Made by a program: the position numbers and the translations under genes
In this document: in pieces, positions 34,569-45,880 of the stretch
Position numbering within the stretch: position 1 is the stretch's first letter
How the letters are laid out: the number at the start of each line of letters is the position of its first letter
From: Rhizaria sp. SCN 62-66
Lineage: Eukaryota; Rhizaria, unplaced
Assembly: GCA_001724265.1 (NCBI GenBank)
Contig: MEDY01000120.1
Span: forward strand, 1-64,000
Length of the DNA stretch: 64,000 nt
Reading direction: 5' to 3'
Notes under the pieces: generated by a model
The model's database searches: none
What the model saw: only the letters and a program-made list of their open reading frames with translations
What the model was told of the DNA's origin: nothing

Positions 34569-37500
34569 TCAATATCCATGATTATGTTGCTGCTGATTCT
34601 GCTGATAGCAGCTCTCCGCCCCCGCCTGCTGCTGGTGGTACTGATGCTGCTGTTGCTGCTGCAGGTCCATCGCGGCCTCGGCCTCGGGCACGCGCTCCCG
34701 GAGGAAGCGGAGCACGGCGACCGGACCCGCGGCGACGACTGCGGGCCGGACCGCGCGCAGCGGGTTTCCGCCCAGCAGCAGCGCTGACAGCGCGGGCAGC
34801 ACGGCCTCGGTGGCCAGCCGCGGGTCCACGGCCGTCAACGCGTTGTTGCTCAGGTCTAGCACGCGCAGACGACCGTGGGCCGCCACTTGAGAGCCAGCCC
34901 CAGCGCCAGCGCAAAAGCCTGCGCTGGGGTCTGTGAGGGTGGGGAGCTGGCCGGGGGGCGGCGGGGCGAAGGCCGCGAGCGCGTTATTGTCCAGGTAGAG
35001 CTCGGTCAGCACCGGCAGCGCCCCGCGCCACAGCGAGTCGGCCTCGCGCACCGAAGTTAAGCCGTTGCCCGAGAGGCGGAGGACCGTGAGCGCGCCGTGT
35101 CCGCCCCAGCGGCCGCCGCCCATCAGCCAGTCCAGGTCCAGCTCGCCAGTCAGCGAGCAGTTGGACAGGTCCAGACTCGCCAGCGCCGGCAGCAGCGACA
35201 GCAAACCCCACGGAAAGCCCTGGGTGCGGCGTTAAAATACAAAAGGCAGCATAAAACAACTACTTGTGAATGAACTAGCGTGAAAAGCATAGTAGAATTT
35301 AAATTATGTGTTTTCATCTTTTAATATAAAGTTTTGTTTTCATATGTCATTTTCGCCGATCCCCAGTCTAAACACTTTCTGTGAAGTTCGAGACTTGACG
35401 TACCTGTGCATTGTACCCTCGGGGCGGCGCGGGCGCGCGGGCGCAGTGACCGAGGGGGTTGCCCGCCAGCGAGAGCGACCGTAGCGCCGCAAACACGGCC
35501 GGATTGCGCGGCACCTGCGCCGAAGACGGGGAGTCATCTGACTGGGGGATGATGCCGCGGGGGACGCAGCGGAGCCCGTTGCGGGTCACAGTCAGAGCAG
35601 CGACCGCGGGTGACAGCGCTGACGGCGCCGAGAGGGCGTCTAGGCAGGCGCTATCGGCGTCCAAGTCCTCCGGGGACACCGCTGTAACCGTAGCGCTCCT
35701 GCTGCCCGCGAAGCGCGGCGCCTTGCTCCCGTTCGCACTGCCGCTCCCGCCGCTGCCGCCGGCCTTGTTGGCGGATCCCAGGTTGTTGTTGTCGAGCGCG
35801 ACCTCGAAGACGCCCTCCCAGAGCCCCAGCGGCGTCAGCAGCGCCTGGTCGGACACCTCGGCGGGCACGCGCGTGAGCCCCAGCGAGGACAAGTCCAGCC
35901 GCCGCCCGCCCCCGGCGCCGGAGCCAGAGCCGCCGCCGCCGCTGGCGCCGCCGCCGCCGGCCGCGGCGCGGAGGGCCGCGACGACGACGCCGGTGCCCGC
36001 GGTTGTCGTGCCGGCGTTGACGGTGGCTGAGCCGTATCCTCCGTCGCCACCGCCATCACCGTCGTTGTCGTTGCCGGCCGCGTCCTCGAGGCGGGAGCAG
36101 AGCCAGAGCTTGAGCTTTGTCGCCCCGCCAGCGCGGATGTGCGGCGGCACGGCCCGCAGCGGGTTGCCCTCGAGCGCGATGCGGCTGAGCGCGGGCAGCG
36201 CGCCCAGCGCGGGCGGGAGGTCGGAGATGTCGTTGGAGGCGAGGGAGAGCGCGGTCAGGCGGCGCAGACCCAGCACGGCGGGCGGCACGGCCGGGAGCCT
36301 GTTCTCGGACAGCGAGAGCGTCGACAGCGACTGGCACGATAGAAGCGTGGACGCGTCGGTGAGGGCGTTATGCGCCGCCGACAGAGACTCGAGGCGGTGC
36401 TCGAACCGGCCAGCATCGCCGCCGCCGCTGCCGCCGCCGCCGCCGCTGCTACTGCTGCTGAGACTGGCCGTGTTGCCGGTGGCGGCGGCTGCGAAGGAGG
36501 ACACGGGCAGCGTGGGCAGCACTGGCAGCGCAGCGAGCCCGTTGAAGCTGAGGTCGAGGGTCCGGAGCCCCAGTAGCGGCGCCAGTGACGGGAACGGGCT
36601 GACCAGGTCGTTGTGCGACAAGTCAAGCCGCTCCAGGGGCGCGAAGCCGCTGACGGAGGAACCGGTAGTCAGACTGGGGGCGGGCTGCGGCAACGACTGC
36701 AACAGCGGAGCCAGGGCCGCTGAGGAGAGGTTGTTGTGGGAGAAATCCAGCAGAAGGAGCGACTGCATGCACGCAAAACTACCGTTGTTGTTATTGTTGT
36801 TGTTGCTTCCGTTACCGACAGTCGCCTGTTTGCTCCTCGCTTGCGCGAGCCGTGAGCTGTTGCCTCCGAACAACAAAGCCCCTTGCTGCTGTTCTTGCTG
36901 TTGCTGATTGCCATTATTACCGCCGCCGTCGCCGTCGTCGTCGTCATCGAGGTCTTGTTCGGTGAAGAGTGCGGCGAGCCTGTTGTTGCTGGCCGTGAGC
37001 ACCTGCAAGCCGGCCCGCGCGCCCAGAGCCGCGGGCAGCGCGGCCAGCGCGTTGCCGTCGCAGTGCAGATGCGTGAGCGCCGCCAGCGCGCCGACCGCGG
37101 CGGGCAGCCGCTCGAGCCGGTTGTTGCGCACCGAGAGCACGCGCAGCAGCGGGAGGCCGCGCAGCAGGGCGCCGGGCAGCCCCACCGAGGAGAGCGCGTT
37201 GTTGTCGAGCGCGAGGGAGGTGAGGGCGCCGCCGAGGGACGACGCGAGAGAGGCCGGCAGGGACGTGAGCGCGTTGCTGCTGAGGTCGAGCGTGACGAGG
37301 TCGACAAACTCCCACCACCGCGCGTCCCCGTCCGCCGCCCCCGCCTCCTTACCATGGGGATCGGTGTTGTAGTAGTCGAGCAGCACGGGCGGCAGCTCCG
37401 TGAGCCGGCAGTTGGCCAGCGACAGAACACCCGACGACCGGCCCGCGAGCAGCCGCGCCCTCACAGCCCCGGCTCCAGCGGCGCCACCGCCGCCGCTGCT

Positions 37501-38448
37501 GCTGCCCCCGCTATTGTTGCCTGCAAAGCCGCGGAGGGAGCTGCGGGCCGGGAGCGCCGCCGCTGCTGCGTTAGGGCGAGAAACGGCGCCTGCATGCGCG
37601 CGCGCATTGCTCGCGCTGTTGTAACGAGAGTTGGTGTTACTAGGTGGAGATAAAGGGGCGTCTGTCTCGGGCAAAGGAACAAATGACCACGGACTCGCGC
37701 TGTTGCCGCTATTAGCACTGTTGTTGTTGTTGATAGCGGATGCGCGGACGCGGCTGACGGCGCTGGGGCGGGCGGCGGCGCCGCTAGCGCTCGCGTTAGA
37801 GGCGCTAGAAACGATGGCACTGTTCGTGTTTGAGACGGGGCGAGTGATGCGAGACGCCGCCGCAGTCGCCGCTGTCGTGGTCCTGTTAGCGCCAGCGCCA
37901 GAGCCAGCGCCAGTGCGCAGGCCAGTGCCAGAGCGGACGCCGGTGGGTGCGGCGCCGCCAGCAACGCGAGCGGCCGCGCCGCCGCCAATAGCGTTCGAGC
38001 TCGTGCCAATACTGTTAGAGTAGCCGTCGTCCGCGTACGGTACGTTCGCACTGGACATACTACTGTTGTTGTTGCTGGTGTTGTTGCCAGAGAGCGACTG
38101 GCGGCGTGCGTTGGCGCGCGCGAGGGCGGCGGCGCGCGCGGCGGTGGAGCTCGGCGCGCCCGCACCGGCACTACTCGCACTCGCACTATTGTTACAGCCC
38201 GCACTCGCACTCACACGGTGAGCGCCTGGGCCTGAGTGGGACGGCGTGAGCGGGGTGACTCGGCTCGGCGCCGGCAGGCCAGTCGAGCCAGAGCCGAGCT
38301 GCGAGTGCGATTGCTGCGAGGGCGGACGGAGGCCGGAGGCGCGCGGAGCGGGAAGGCCGCTGGACGTGCTTGCAGTGTAGTTGCTGCCGCCGTAGCCCGC
38401 TGCGGAGGGGCGGGAGGAGCCCGCCATGGGAGGGTTGCTGCCACGCAT
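34569..38448 (-). CDS. LRRC40: Leucine-rich repeat protein, LRRC40-like
   Basis: Two exons (38448-35404 and 35219-34569; donor GTACGTCA) encode 1,231 residues. After about 330 residues of Ser/Asn/Ala low complexity comes the LRRC40 opening: SGVLSLANCRLTELP, a Tyr/Asp-rich link, then RWWEFVDLVTLDLSSNALTS, which corresponds to the family's ...RWWE..DL.KL..S.N.L. Roughly twenty LxxLxLxxNxL repeats follow, broken by Ser/Gly/Asn insertions. Two copies of the family's closing piece are visible: ALEGNPLRAVPPHIRAGG near residue 770 and LLGGNPLRAVRPAVVAAG then FLRERVPEAE near the end. The protein is about twice the usual 600 residues owing to inserts. It is probably a soluble scaffold; its partner is unknown. 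Stop is TGA. A pyrimidine-AG acceptor just upstream of the ATG allows a 5' UTR intron. Confidence 0.85.
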
Positions 38449-38744
38449 CGTCGGCAATGCTGAAGCCGCTTAGTTAGAGAAGATTTAAGAGGTCTTAAGA
38501 AAATTCAAAATAAGAAAATAGATATAAGTGTTAGAAATGGCTATATATGATTCTCACATGCGCGGTTGACGATTAGTTATGTGGGGACAGTCTGTTGTTT
38601 GAATGCTCCTCGAAGGTCGAGAGTCGTTGGGATGGAAAGGATGTCCAAAATTGCAATATATGATGCGTCATGGCTTGATCGTATAAGTTCGATCTGGATG
38701 CGTTTTGCGAAGTAAACCATGGCCAGAATACTAATATTCAAATT
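38449..38744. promoter_or_regulatory. Divergent promoter region between LRRC40 and the giant gene
   Basis: About 300 bp of AT-rich sequence separates the two divergent start codons. No defined element was recognised. Confidence 0.3.
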
Positions 38745-41700
38745 ATGTTTTCCAAATCTGTGTTCTTCCTGCCCCACAGCAATCCCCAACCTTCCCTCAG
38801 TACAGAGCAGATCCTGTCCGTCCTCATGAGCAGGCCCGCTGCCTCAGCAGCAGCCTTCGTCTCTGCCCCCGCTGCCACAGCCTTGCTTGCACCTGTAGCA
38901 GCGACGGCGGCGTCGCTGGCAGAGGAGCGCGTGCGCACGGCGGCCTTTGCGGCGCGGCTGCAGGCCATCCAGGCGCTCGCTCGGGGTGAAACACTGGCCG
39001 CGAGCAGCAGCAGCAGCAACCACAGTGGTGCCAGCGGCAGTACCGCTCGCGCGAGTGCCACCAGCAGCAGCACCAGTGTGGCCGGCCGTGGCAGCAGCGA
39101 CAATAGCAGCGCGCGCAAAGCTAGCCTGAGCCGCAGCGCAGCTGTCCCTGGTGCTGTCCCTGGTGCTGCCCCAGCTGCTGCTGCGTCCGCAGGCTCTGGC
39201 GGGGGCATTTTGACCGAGCTCGAGTGCTTTGCTGCTGCCGCAGTCGTCGCTGTTCTGTTGGGCCGGCGGTCGACGCGCTCACGGTCACAGTTGCATCCGC
39301 GGTCAGAGCTTACGAGTGACGATGCGGGTGCTGTCACTGTCGCGTATGCCAGCGGACACGAATGCCTCGAGCTGTCCACTACTGTGGGTGCTGCAGAAAA
39401 CAGCGCCGATGCTGAAGCTCGCATAAGTAGCAGCAGAGGCCACAGCAGCAGCTGCAGCTGTTATGACGCTGTGATCGCGCCTGCGCTCGAACGCTGTCCC
39501 GCTTGCCATCATGGCAATCGCCATAGCAGCAAAGGCAGCAGCAACAGCAGCTTTAGCAGCGGCAGCAATACAATGAGTGATTGCAGTCAGCAGCAGCGGT
39601 CACAGTGTGAACACTGGCGGCCGCCGCGCTGCGGCTGCTGCGCACAGTCCCTTGCGAGCGACAGCGACTGCTCACGGTCACTTGTCAGCAGCAGCAGCTA
39701 GTCGCGCCCGCAGCAACGCCCGCGGGCAGCTGGGCGTGATGCCACAAAGACGCACTTCTTAGAGTCAGCAATCTATTTCAAGCCACCTTCTCCTTTTGAC
39801 TCGGCGTCATCAGCCACGAACAACAGCGGCAACGACGACAACGGCGGCAACGCGGACGGCGATGGCGACACCGGTGTGTCGTCCGTCACTGCGCCCGCGG
39901 TCACCGCGCTCTGGCTCGAGTGTGGGTCCGTGCCGCATCACGCATCTGCCCACAGTCACTCAGCAAGTTACAGTGGCCCTGAAACTGAGGCCGACACGGA
40001 CACTGATAGGGGCTTGCAGTGGGCTGAGGTGTGGGTGACTGTGAGCAGCCGAATCAGCTCGCGATCCCGCTTAATTGCCGACGGCGCCTCCTTAGATATG
40101 GACGGCGCCCCTTTAGACTTGGATGAAGATGTAAGTGCGAGCTTCTGTGTTGCGCGCGTGCCGCTGCCGCCAAACTCGCAGCTGCCGCTGCTGCTGCCGC
40201 CTCAGAGCAACGGCGCGCACGCAAGCAGCGGCAACAGCGGCGTCGTAGGGGCGAAAGGGGCAAAGATGAGCAGCAGCAGCTACTGGGGCGAGGTTGGCGG
40301 GAAGGCGCGCGCTCATGTGCTCACTTACAATCTAAGTACCTCCAGCGACAATCGAAACACGAATGCTCTATATCGCGGCAGCAATCAGGACGCATCACGC
40401 GCGAGTACTACCAACATTCTAAGCGTCTATGGCAACGACATCAACAGTCCCAGCCGCAATGAAAACGCGTCCAAGAACGATCGCCGCAATCACGACAACA
40501 GCAACAACAGCAATAACAGCAACACAAGTCTTGTAAGCAAGCTGGGATTGGGACCGGGTCAAAGGCTGATGCCGAGGCCGCTGCCGCCGCCGCCGCCGCC
40601 GCCGCTGCCCCAGTCCCAGCCACGTCAGCCCCAGCAGCAACAACAGCAGCAGCAAGAGCTTGCGCGCGAGTGGTTGCGGCAGCAGAACAGGCAGCGGCTG
40701 CTCCGCGGCGGCCGGCCCATTGCCACAGCGACGACGGCGACTGCGGTATCAACCGCGGTGGCAGCGAGCGCTGCCTTTGGTCGCCGAGCCCCGGCCCCCC
40801 CTCTGAGCAGCACCGGCGCGAACGGCGCAAGCTCTCGCAGCCGTAGCCGCAGCGGCGACGCCAACGCCGACTGCGAGTGCAACGGCACGCGCAGTGCTGC
40901 GGCGCCTGCGGTGCGCAGTGGGAGTTAGGACGCAAGCGGTCGATATGGCTACTTGGCACACTCGCGCTCGCGCTCTAACTCTAGCTCTCGTGACCGAGAC
41001 CGTGACCGTAACCGTGAGCAAGCAGCGAAGGTAAGTGGGCGCGCAGGCAGCGACTGTGAGCGTGTGCGCGTCAAAGCATCTGCCCACAGTCGCTCACCTA
41101 GTGCTCACCGTCCCTCTCACGGCCACGCTCGCAGTCTGAGTCGCAGTAACGGCATCGCCAGCCGCAACGCTGTCACGAGTGCTACTGTCACCGTGGCGAT
41201 TGCGAGCGATACGGAGGACTGCGATGATGATCGTAACAACAGTGCTGCAGATGCCGACGATGGATTAGAGCAGCATCTACAAGCACAACCGCAGCAACAA
41301 CAGCAGCAGCAGCAGCTGCAGTCGCAAGTTGCTGGGTCTGCTTCTGCTGCTCTTGATTACTATGCTGCTCAAGACACTGACAACGGCGTTAATGTCCATG
41401 AAGGCGAAGGCACGTTTCCGCTTGACGAGGCCGACGTCAGCAACATTGCAGACGCGGAGGCGGCTGCGCTCATGCATGCCTGGCTCGCGGAAAGTCAGAG
41501 CGCGTATGAAGACACTGAAGACGCTTCATGCGGTCAAAGTCAAGCCGGCTCTAATCATGTCGATGCGATGCAAGAGCAGCAGCAACAGCAGCAGCAGTAG
41601 CAGCAACATCACAGCGCTGAGCAGGAGCAGGAGCAGGGGCAGCACCACAATAGCCTAGACCGTGATGTGTTGAGAGCGCTGGACCTGCTGGGCCGGGCGC

Positions 41701-44374
41701 CGCGGCCGCAGCCGCTGCTGCCGCTCCTGTTGCGCTGCGCACAGTCACCTGCTGGCCGTTTGCAGTCACATGCTATGAGTACACAGCCATCTGCTGCCGT
41801 TGATACAGATGTATCTGTGAATGACAACGCTGCCGTCACGCGACTACAGCAGCAGCAGCCGCAGTACAGCTACGACGCGTTGTTTGAAGCCGGTGCAGAC
41901 AACGCCAAGGGCTACGGTGATCCCAACGCTGCTGCTGGTGCTGTGAATCCCGCTCTGGACACGGCTGTGGCGGCCGCTGTGACTGCCGCCTTCGCGCACC
42001 CGTCTCCAAAGCCTAGCACTCGCGCACGTGATAATGCGGCTGCGTGGCAGCAGCGCGGGGGCGGCTTGGCTTTGAATGCCGGTTTGACTTCTCCCATTGG
42101 CGGTTTCTCATTTCTCAACAGTGACAACAATGGCGTAGCTTCACCTGGCGGCTTAACTTCGCCGTACTTTATTCGCAGCAACCTGCAACACTTCGACAAC
42201 AACAGCAATAACAACAACCTTTACGCCAATAGCACTAGCAACAGTCGGAGCGGCAGCAGCGGCGTCCACGACGCCAGCCACAGCGGCGGCCTCCCGAGCG
42301 ACTGTGAGCACACTGCGGGCGGCGAGTCGTTTCTCTACTCGCCCGCGCCGCATCAGAGTGACCACATCAGCAAAAACAGCAACGGCGACAGCGGTGTCAT
42401 TCGCGGCAGCAGTCACAAAAGTCCGCGCACCGAGCTGATGCACGCGAGCACAGACACAAACACGCCTCTGAAGAACGACCGCGACGTTGACTGGAGCAAC
42501 GACGACGCTGGCGACGCTGGCGCTGGCAGAAACTGCGACCCCGCGCTGGACGAGTGTCCGCCGCAGTCAAGGCCGCAGTCGCTGCTGCCGCGGCCCACGG
42601 CGAGTCCGTTCGCTGCCGCTGCCAGTGCCCACAGTCACTCTCGGGCGCAGTTGCAGGCGCAGGCGGGGGCGCATTTGCGGTCTCAGCTGTGTGCTGCGAC
42701 AGGACTGCCACAGCAGCTTGTGGCCGCTCCGAGTGCAACCAAAACGCATGTGCAAACACAGACGCAAGATTCCTTTGCTCCGAATGTTCCTGGGTCAGTT
42801 CTTGCTCCTGCCTCTGGCGCGGCCTCAGTGTCCGACGCAGTCACCGCAAGTGCCTGTGCGCCTGTGAATGATTGTGCGCCTACTCGTGAGACTGCAGTAT
42901 CTCCGGTAGCCTCCGCAAGTGAGGCCGACACCGACATCAATCGCACTGCTAGCGCCCCTGCAACGCCGACGCCAACAGCTATGGCCCCAGCGTCGCCTGC
43001 AACGGCCCCCATCAGCTCCACATCCGCATCCACGGCCACGGCCACTGCCACGGCTACTGCGAGAGCCAATGCCAGTGCCAATATCGATAACGCCGCCGCA
43101 CCGTCCCCGGCCGCGCTGGCAATGGCCCAGGCCCGCGCCGCGGCCGCGCGCGTCGCCGCCACCGCCGCGGCCGCCGCCGCCCGCGTCACCGGCACTCGCG
43201 CTGGCGCACTGCGCCCGCGGTTGCGGCTGCGGCGCCGAGCGTAGTGCTCGAAGTGACGGCCGCGAGGATCGCTGCCAACGCGCACGTCGGTGTCGGGGGG
43301 CTAGCGCTATCGTGGGTGCGCAATCTAGCGCCACCGCCGTCCATATCAGACCTGAAGCAACGGCAGCCGATGCCGAAGCTTGACTCTCCCGCGACTGCTG
43401 CGGCTGAAACTGCAACGGTGACCGCGAGTGACTGTGAGCGGGCGCGGTGGGGCGGCGCGGACGAACTTGAGAGCATCAGCAGCAGTCTGAACAGCAGCTT
43501 GAACGGCATTTGCAACGCCGACGAAGACAGTAATAGCTCTCAAGCGGCCTGTCTTGCCAGCAATGAAAGTGGCAGTGGCAGTGACATCAGTGGCGATAAG
43601 AGCAATGAAACTCCCACTCATGCAAATGCAGCTGCGGACCACAGCGGCGAAAGCGCTGGTGTTGCGGATATTGCAACTGATACTGCAGGCGCAAGTGCGT
43701 GCAACAACAGCCACGCTGGTGCTGATGAAAACACACACATAGTTGCAGGTAATGTCGTCTGCACCGGCAGCGATGCTACCAGCAACCACAACCATGACCA
43801 GGACAACTGCGGCGACTTTGACAACAGCAGCAGACTGTTCAGCAGCATTAGCGACGGCGACAGCAGCACTAGCAGTGAAAACGCGACCAACGAGTCCGGC
43901 AACAACAATCGCAGTGGAAGCAGCGCTGCCGTCACGACGGCTGCTGCAACTAAACCCACAATCACGAACGTTGCGCCCACACAAGCTTCCACACCGGTGC
44001 CCATGATCGCTGTCACTGCGCCCCCGGCCGCTCGGCTCAAGCCACTGCCTTCTCCTGAGACTGTCATTAAATCACAATCAAAAGCACAATCGCAGGCTCC
44101 TTCCCAGTCGCAGTCGCGCGTGTGCGTGTGCCCGTCTTTTGTCCCCGCGTACTTGTTGTCTCCAAACACTCCAATAACAACGCAGACGGCAGCAGAGGCA
44201 GACAGCGTTAACGCACGCACCAATGCAGCGAATGCTGTCAGCGAGACAGTGTGTGTGGTGCACTACTCGCTCCGGCTGCGGCTGCGGCACGAGGCCGCGC
44301 TGCTGCTGGGGGTTAACGAGAAGCTCCGCCAGCGGCGCCAGCGCAAGCTTCGGCCACAGCAACAACAGCTTTAA
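38745..44374 (+). CDS. Giant low-complexity protein read through three in-frame TAG codons, with one apparent frame break
   Basis: Starting at ATG 38745, a single frame runs through TAG at 39699-39701, 40926-40928 and 41598-41600 and stays coding in character (Ser/Asn/Gln/His-rich) to about 43200. The third TAG sits inside a CAG run. Near 43205-43210 the coding frame moves by one base (the continuation reads TAPAVAAAAPSVVLEVTAAR) and continues to TAA at 44372-44374. With one base restored the total is 1,877 codons. Less repetitive islands, which may be the folded core, are KTHFLESAIYFKPPSPFDS, EVWVTVSSRISS...RLIADGASLDM, VLEVTAARIAANAHVGVGGL, VCPSFVPAYLLSPN and VVHYSLRLRLRHEAALLLGV. Their beta-strand-like pattern is vaguely arrestin-like, but I cannot assign a family. 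No membrane span or signal peptide. No intron is needed. Reading it as separate short genes would require each fragment to start without ATG in the same frame, which is unlikely. Confidence 0.6.
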
Positions 44375-44486
44375 CGAGATTTGTCACTTAATCAGCTTGC
44401 ATACCACCTGCAGCGACACACCTACAAACATGAGCAAATAACATATAGCACTTGTTACATAAAACCAACCCGGAATACATACAACT

Positions 44487-44935
44487 TTACGTTTTGAACT
44501 ACACGAACGAAATAAACATACACATCGCAATCACGACAGCCAGCACAAGAGTACCCCTCTGCTCGTGCCTGCAAATTCTCTTAATCACGCCGTACACCGC
44601 GGGCAGCTTCTCCGCGAGCTCCCCCCCCCCCCCCCCCCCACGCCGCGCTGGCGAACTAGCGACGCGTACGACTAGTCGAGCCCCGCCAGCACGGACTGCA
44701 CCGACGCGCGCTCCTTAGCCAGCAGCGCCGGGTCCGCGCCGGCCTCGGACGCCGCGCCGCCCATCTCGGCGTCGGACTCGGCGCAGTCAGCGCGGCGGCG
44801 CGCGCCGAGTCGCGCGTTTTGCGGTGTCGAGCGCGAGCTCGTCGGCAATGCCACAGAAGCGCGAGAGAAACTGCCGCTGCCACTTCCACGCGGCCGTGAG
44901 GGTGCCCATGGCGGAGAGGAGCAAATTTGCTTGTG
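44487..44935 (-). pseudogene. Gos28/GOSR1-like Golgi SNARE C-terminus, frame broken
   Basis: On the minus strand an open piece reads ELAEKLPAVYGVIKRI then RGTLVLAVVIAMCMFISF, closely matching the C-terminus of Gos28 SNAREs (LAxxFPxxxxLIxxI, RDTLxLxxVI, tail anchor). Just before it, in another frame, is ALLAKERASVQSVLAGLD-TAG-SYASLVRQR, matching the end of the family's SNARE helix; the TAG is at 44674-44672. The two parts are separated by a run of 19 C (44621-44639) and are out of frame by one base there. A second break lies near 44800-44820, upstream of which WKWQRQFLSRFCGIADEL may be a remnant of the helix. The tail ends FV-TAG-FKT-TAA (TAG 44501-44499). Either the locus is decayed or the homopolymer length is wrong in the assembly; the latter is quite possible. 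The 5' end was not found. Confidence 0.45.
44621..44639. repeat. Homopolymer of 19 C
   Basis: The longest homopolymer in the window. It lies exactly where the SNARE reading frame breaks and is a prime site for a length error or polymorphism. Confidence 0.95.
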
Positions 44936-44945
44936 CCAAGACCAA

Positions 44946-44965
44946 CATCATCATCATTATCATCG

Positions 44966-45053
<88 letters not shown>
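44946..45053. repeat. (ATC)n trinucleotide microsatellite, about 108 bp
   Basis: Almost pure ATC/GAT repeats with two interruptions near the left end (ATTATC and GTC). Depending on strand and frame it would code poly-Asp, poly-Met, poly-His, poly-Ser or poly-Ile. It separates the SNARE remnant from the unrecognised ORF and may not be translated. Confidence 0.95.
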
Positions 45054-45055
<2 letters not shown>

Positions 45056-45071
45056 GTCGCCCAGCCGCGGC

Positions 45072-45674
45072 TCACGCAGCAGCCCACGCTGCCGCGATCG
45101 CGGCCGCCACCGCCGCCGCCGCCGCGGAGGCAGCGGTCGCGAGGGCAGCCGCTGCGGGGACAGCGGCCGCCGAGGCAGCCGATGGCACGTCCGCGGACGC
45201 TAGCGCGGACGTGCCATCAGCTGCCCGCGCGCGCACACGCAGGTAGCGCGTGCGCAGTGCCAGAGTACAGTCCGGACACTGCTTGTTGATCGATCTGAAC
45301 CACTTGCCAGGCCCTACAACGATAGCAAAGCACGTCTTTGGGTCCACATTGTTGCACCTAAAAGGATTATCCAGCTGGTGATCCCAAGCAACAGCGTAGC
45401 AATAAGCAACCGGGATCTTCCGGACGCGCACATTTGCGTCCCGAGCAACGCGAACCAGAAAACCATCAAACACCGACAGAACAGCAGTGTGGAGCTTATT
45501 AACACGCGTAGAGGCCTTTAAGTCGTCAACCGAAGGAGTAGTGCGCTTGACTTGAAAGAAAGTCGCGCGCATGTCAATTTCGACTAGCTTTGCTGCGCCT
45601 GCAATCTCGGCCTTGCTCTTGTCCTTGCCCTTGTCCTTGCCCTTGTCCTTGCCCTTGTCCTTGCCCTCAGGCAC
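45072..45674 (-). CDS. Unrecognised ORF remnant with KGKD repeats and a Cys-containing domain
   Basis: An open frame of about 200 residues ends at TGA 45072-45074. It has a 12-bp-repeat-encoded [12 protein letters not shown] stretch, then about 110 residues of balanced composition (including [48 protein letters not shown] and CPDC), and then an Ala-rich tail. The frame stays open above the repeats ([12 protein letters not shown]) until an in-frame TAA near 45713, with no ATG; the first in-frame ATG is near 45572. No good acceptor sits between the TAA and the domain. It could be the last exon of a gene whose 5' part is missing, or decayed. No family recognised. Confidence 0.3.
   Translation of the reverse strand: MPEGKDKGKDKGKDKGKDKSKAEIAGAAKLVEIDMRATFFQVKRTTPSVDDLKASTRVNKLHTAVLSVFDGFLVRVARDANVRVRKIPVAYCYAVAWDHQLDNPFRCNNVDPKTCFAIVVGPGKWFRSINKQCPDCTLALRTRYLRVRARAADGTSALASADVPSAASAAAVPAAAALATAASAAAAAVAAAIAAAWAAA
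45181..45218. repeat. Perfect 15-bp inverted repeat with 8-nt loop
   Basis: GATGGCACGTCCGCG (45181-45195) and CGCGGACGTGCCATC (45204-45218) are exact reverse complements around GACGCTAG. It lies in the Ala-rich end of the ORF at 45072-45674, where it codes two similar peptides ([14 protein letters not shown]). It is very GC-rich and would form a stable hairpin in DNA or RNA. Confidence 0.9.
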
Positions 45675-45880
45675 AACAATCTTGGCGATGTGATACGCGT
45701 CAACAGCCTCGTGGCATTAGCTCTTAAGGCGCCTACAAGAATCAAAATTGACCTCGTCAAGCGCGGTGGAGACTCCGTCCTTTGTAATGGCACGTGCTAA
45801 TCATTTGCTAACCTGGATAATTATTTATGTTCTGTTGATTATAGCTCCACCAGAAAAGTATACACGTGTCAACGCGGCAC

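Noticed and set aside
39699-41600. Selenocysteine-like or occasional stop readthrough as the explanation of in-frame TAGs
   Set aside because: TAG is never used as a terminator here and appears in several unrelated genes, so a general reassignment fits better than gene-specific recoding.
44946-45053. CRISPR-like or satellite array
   Set aside because: It is a plain ATC triplet microsatellite with no spacers.
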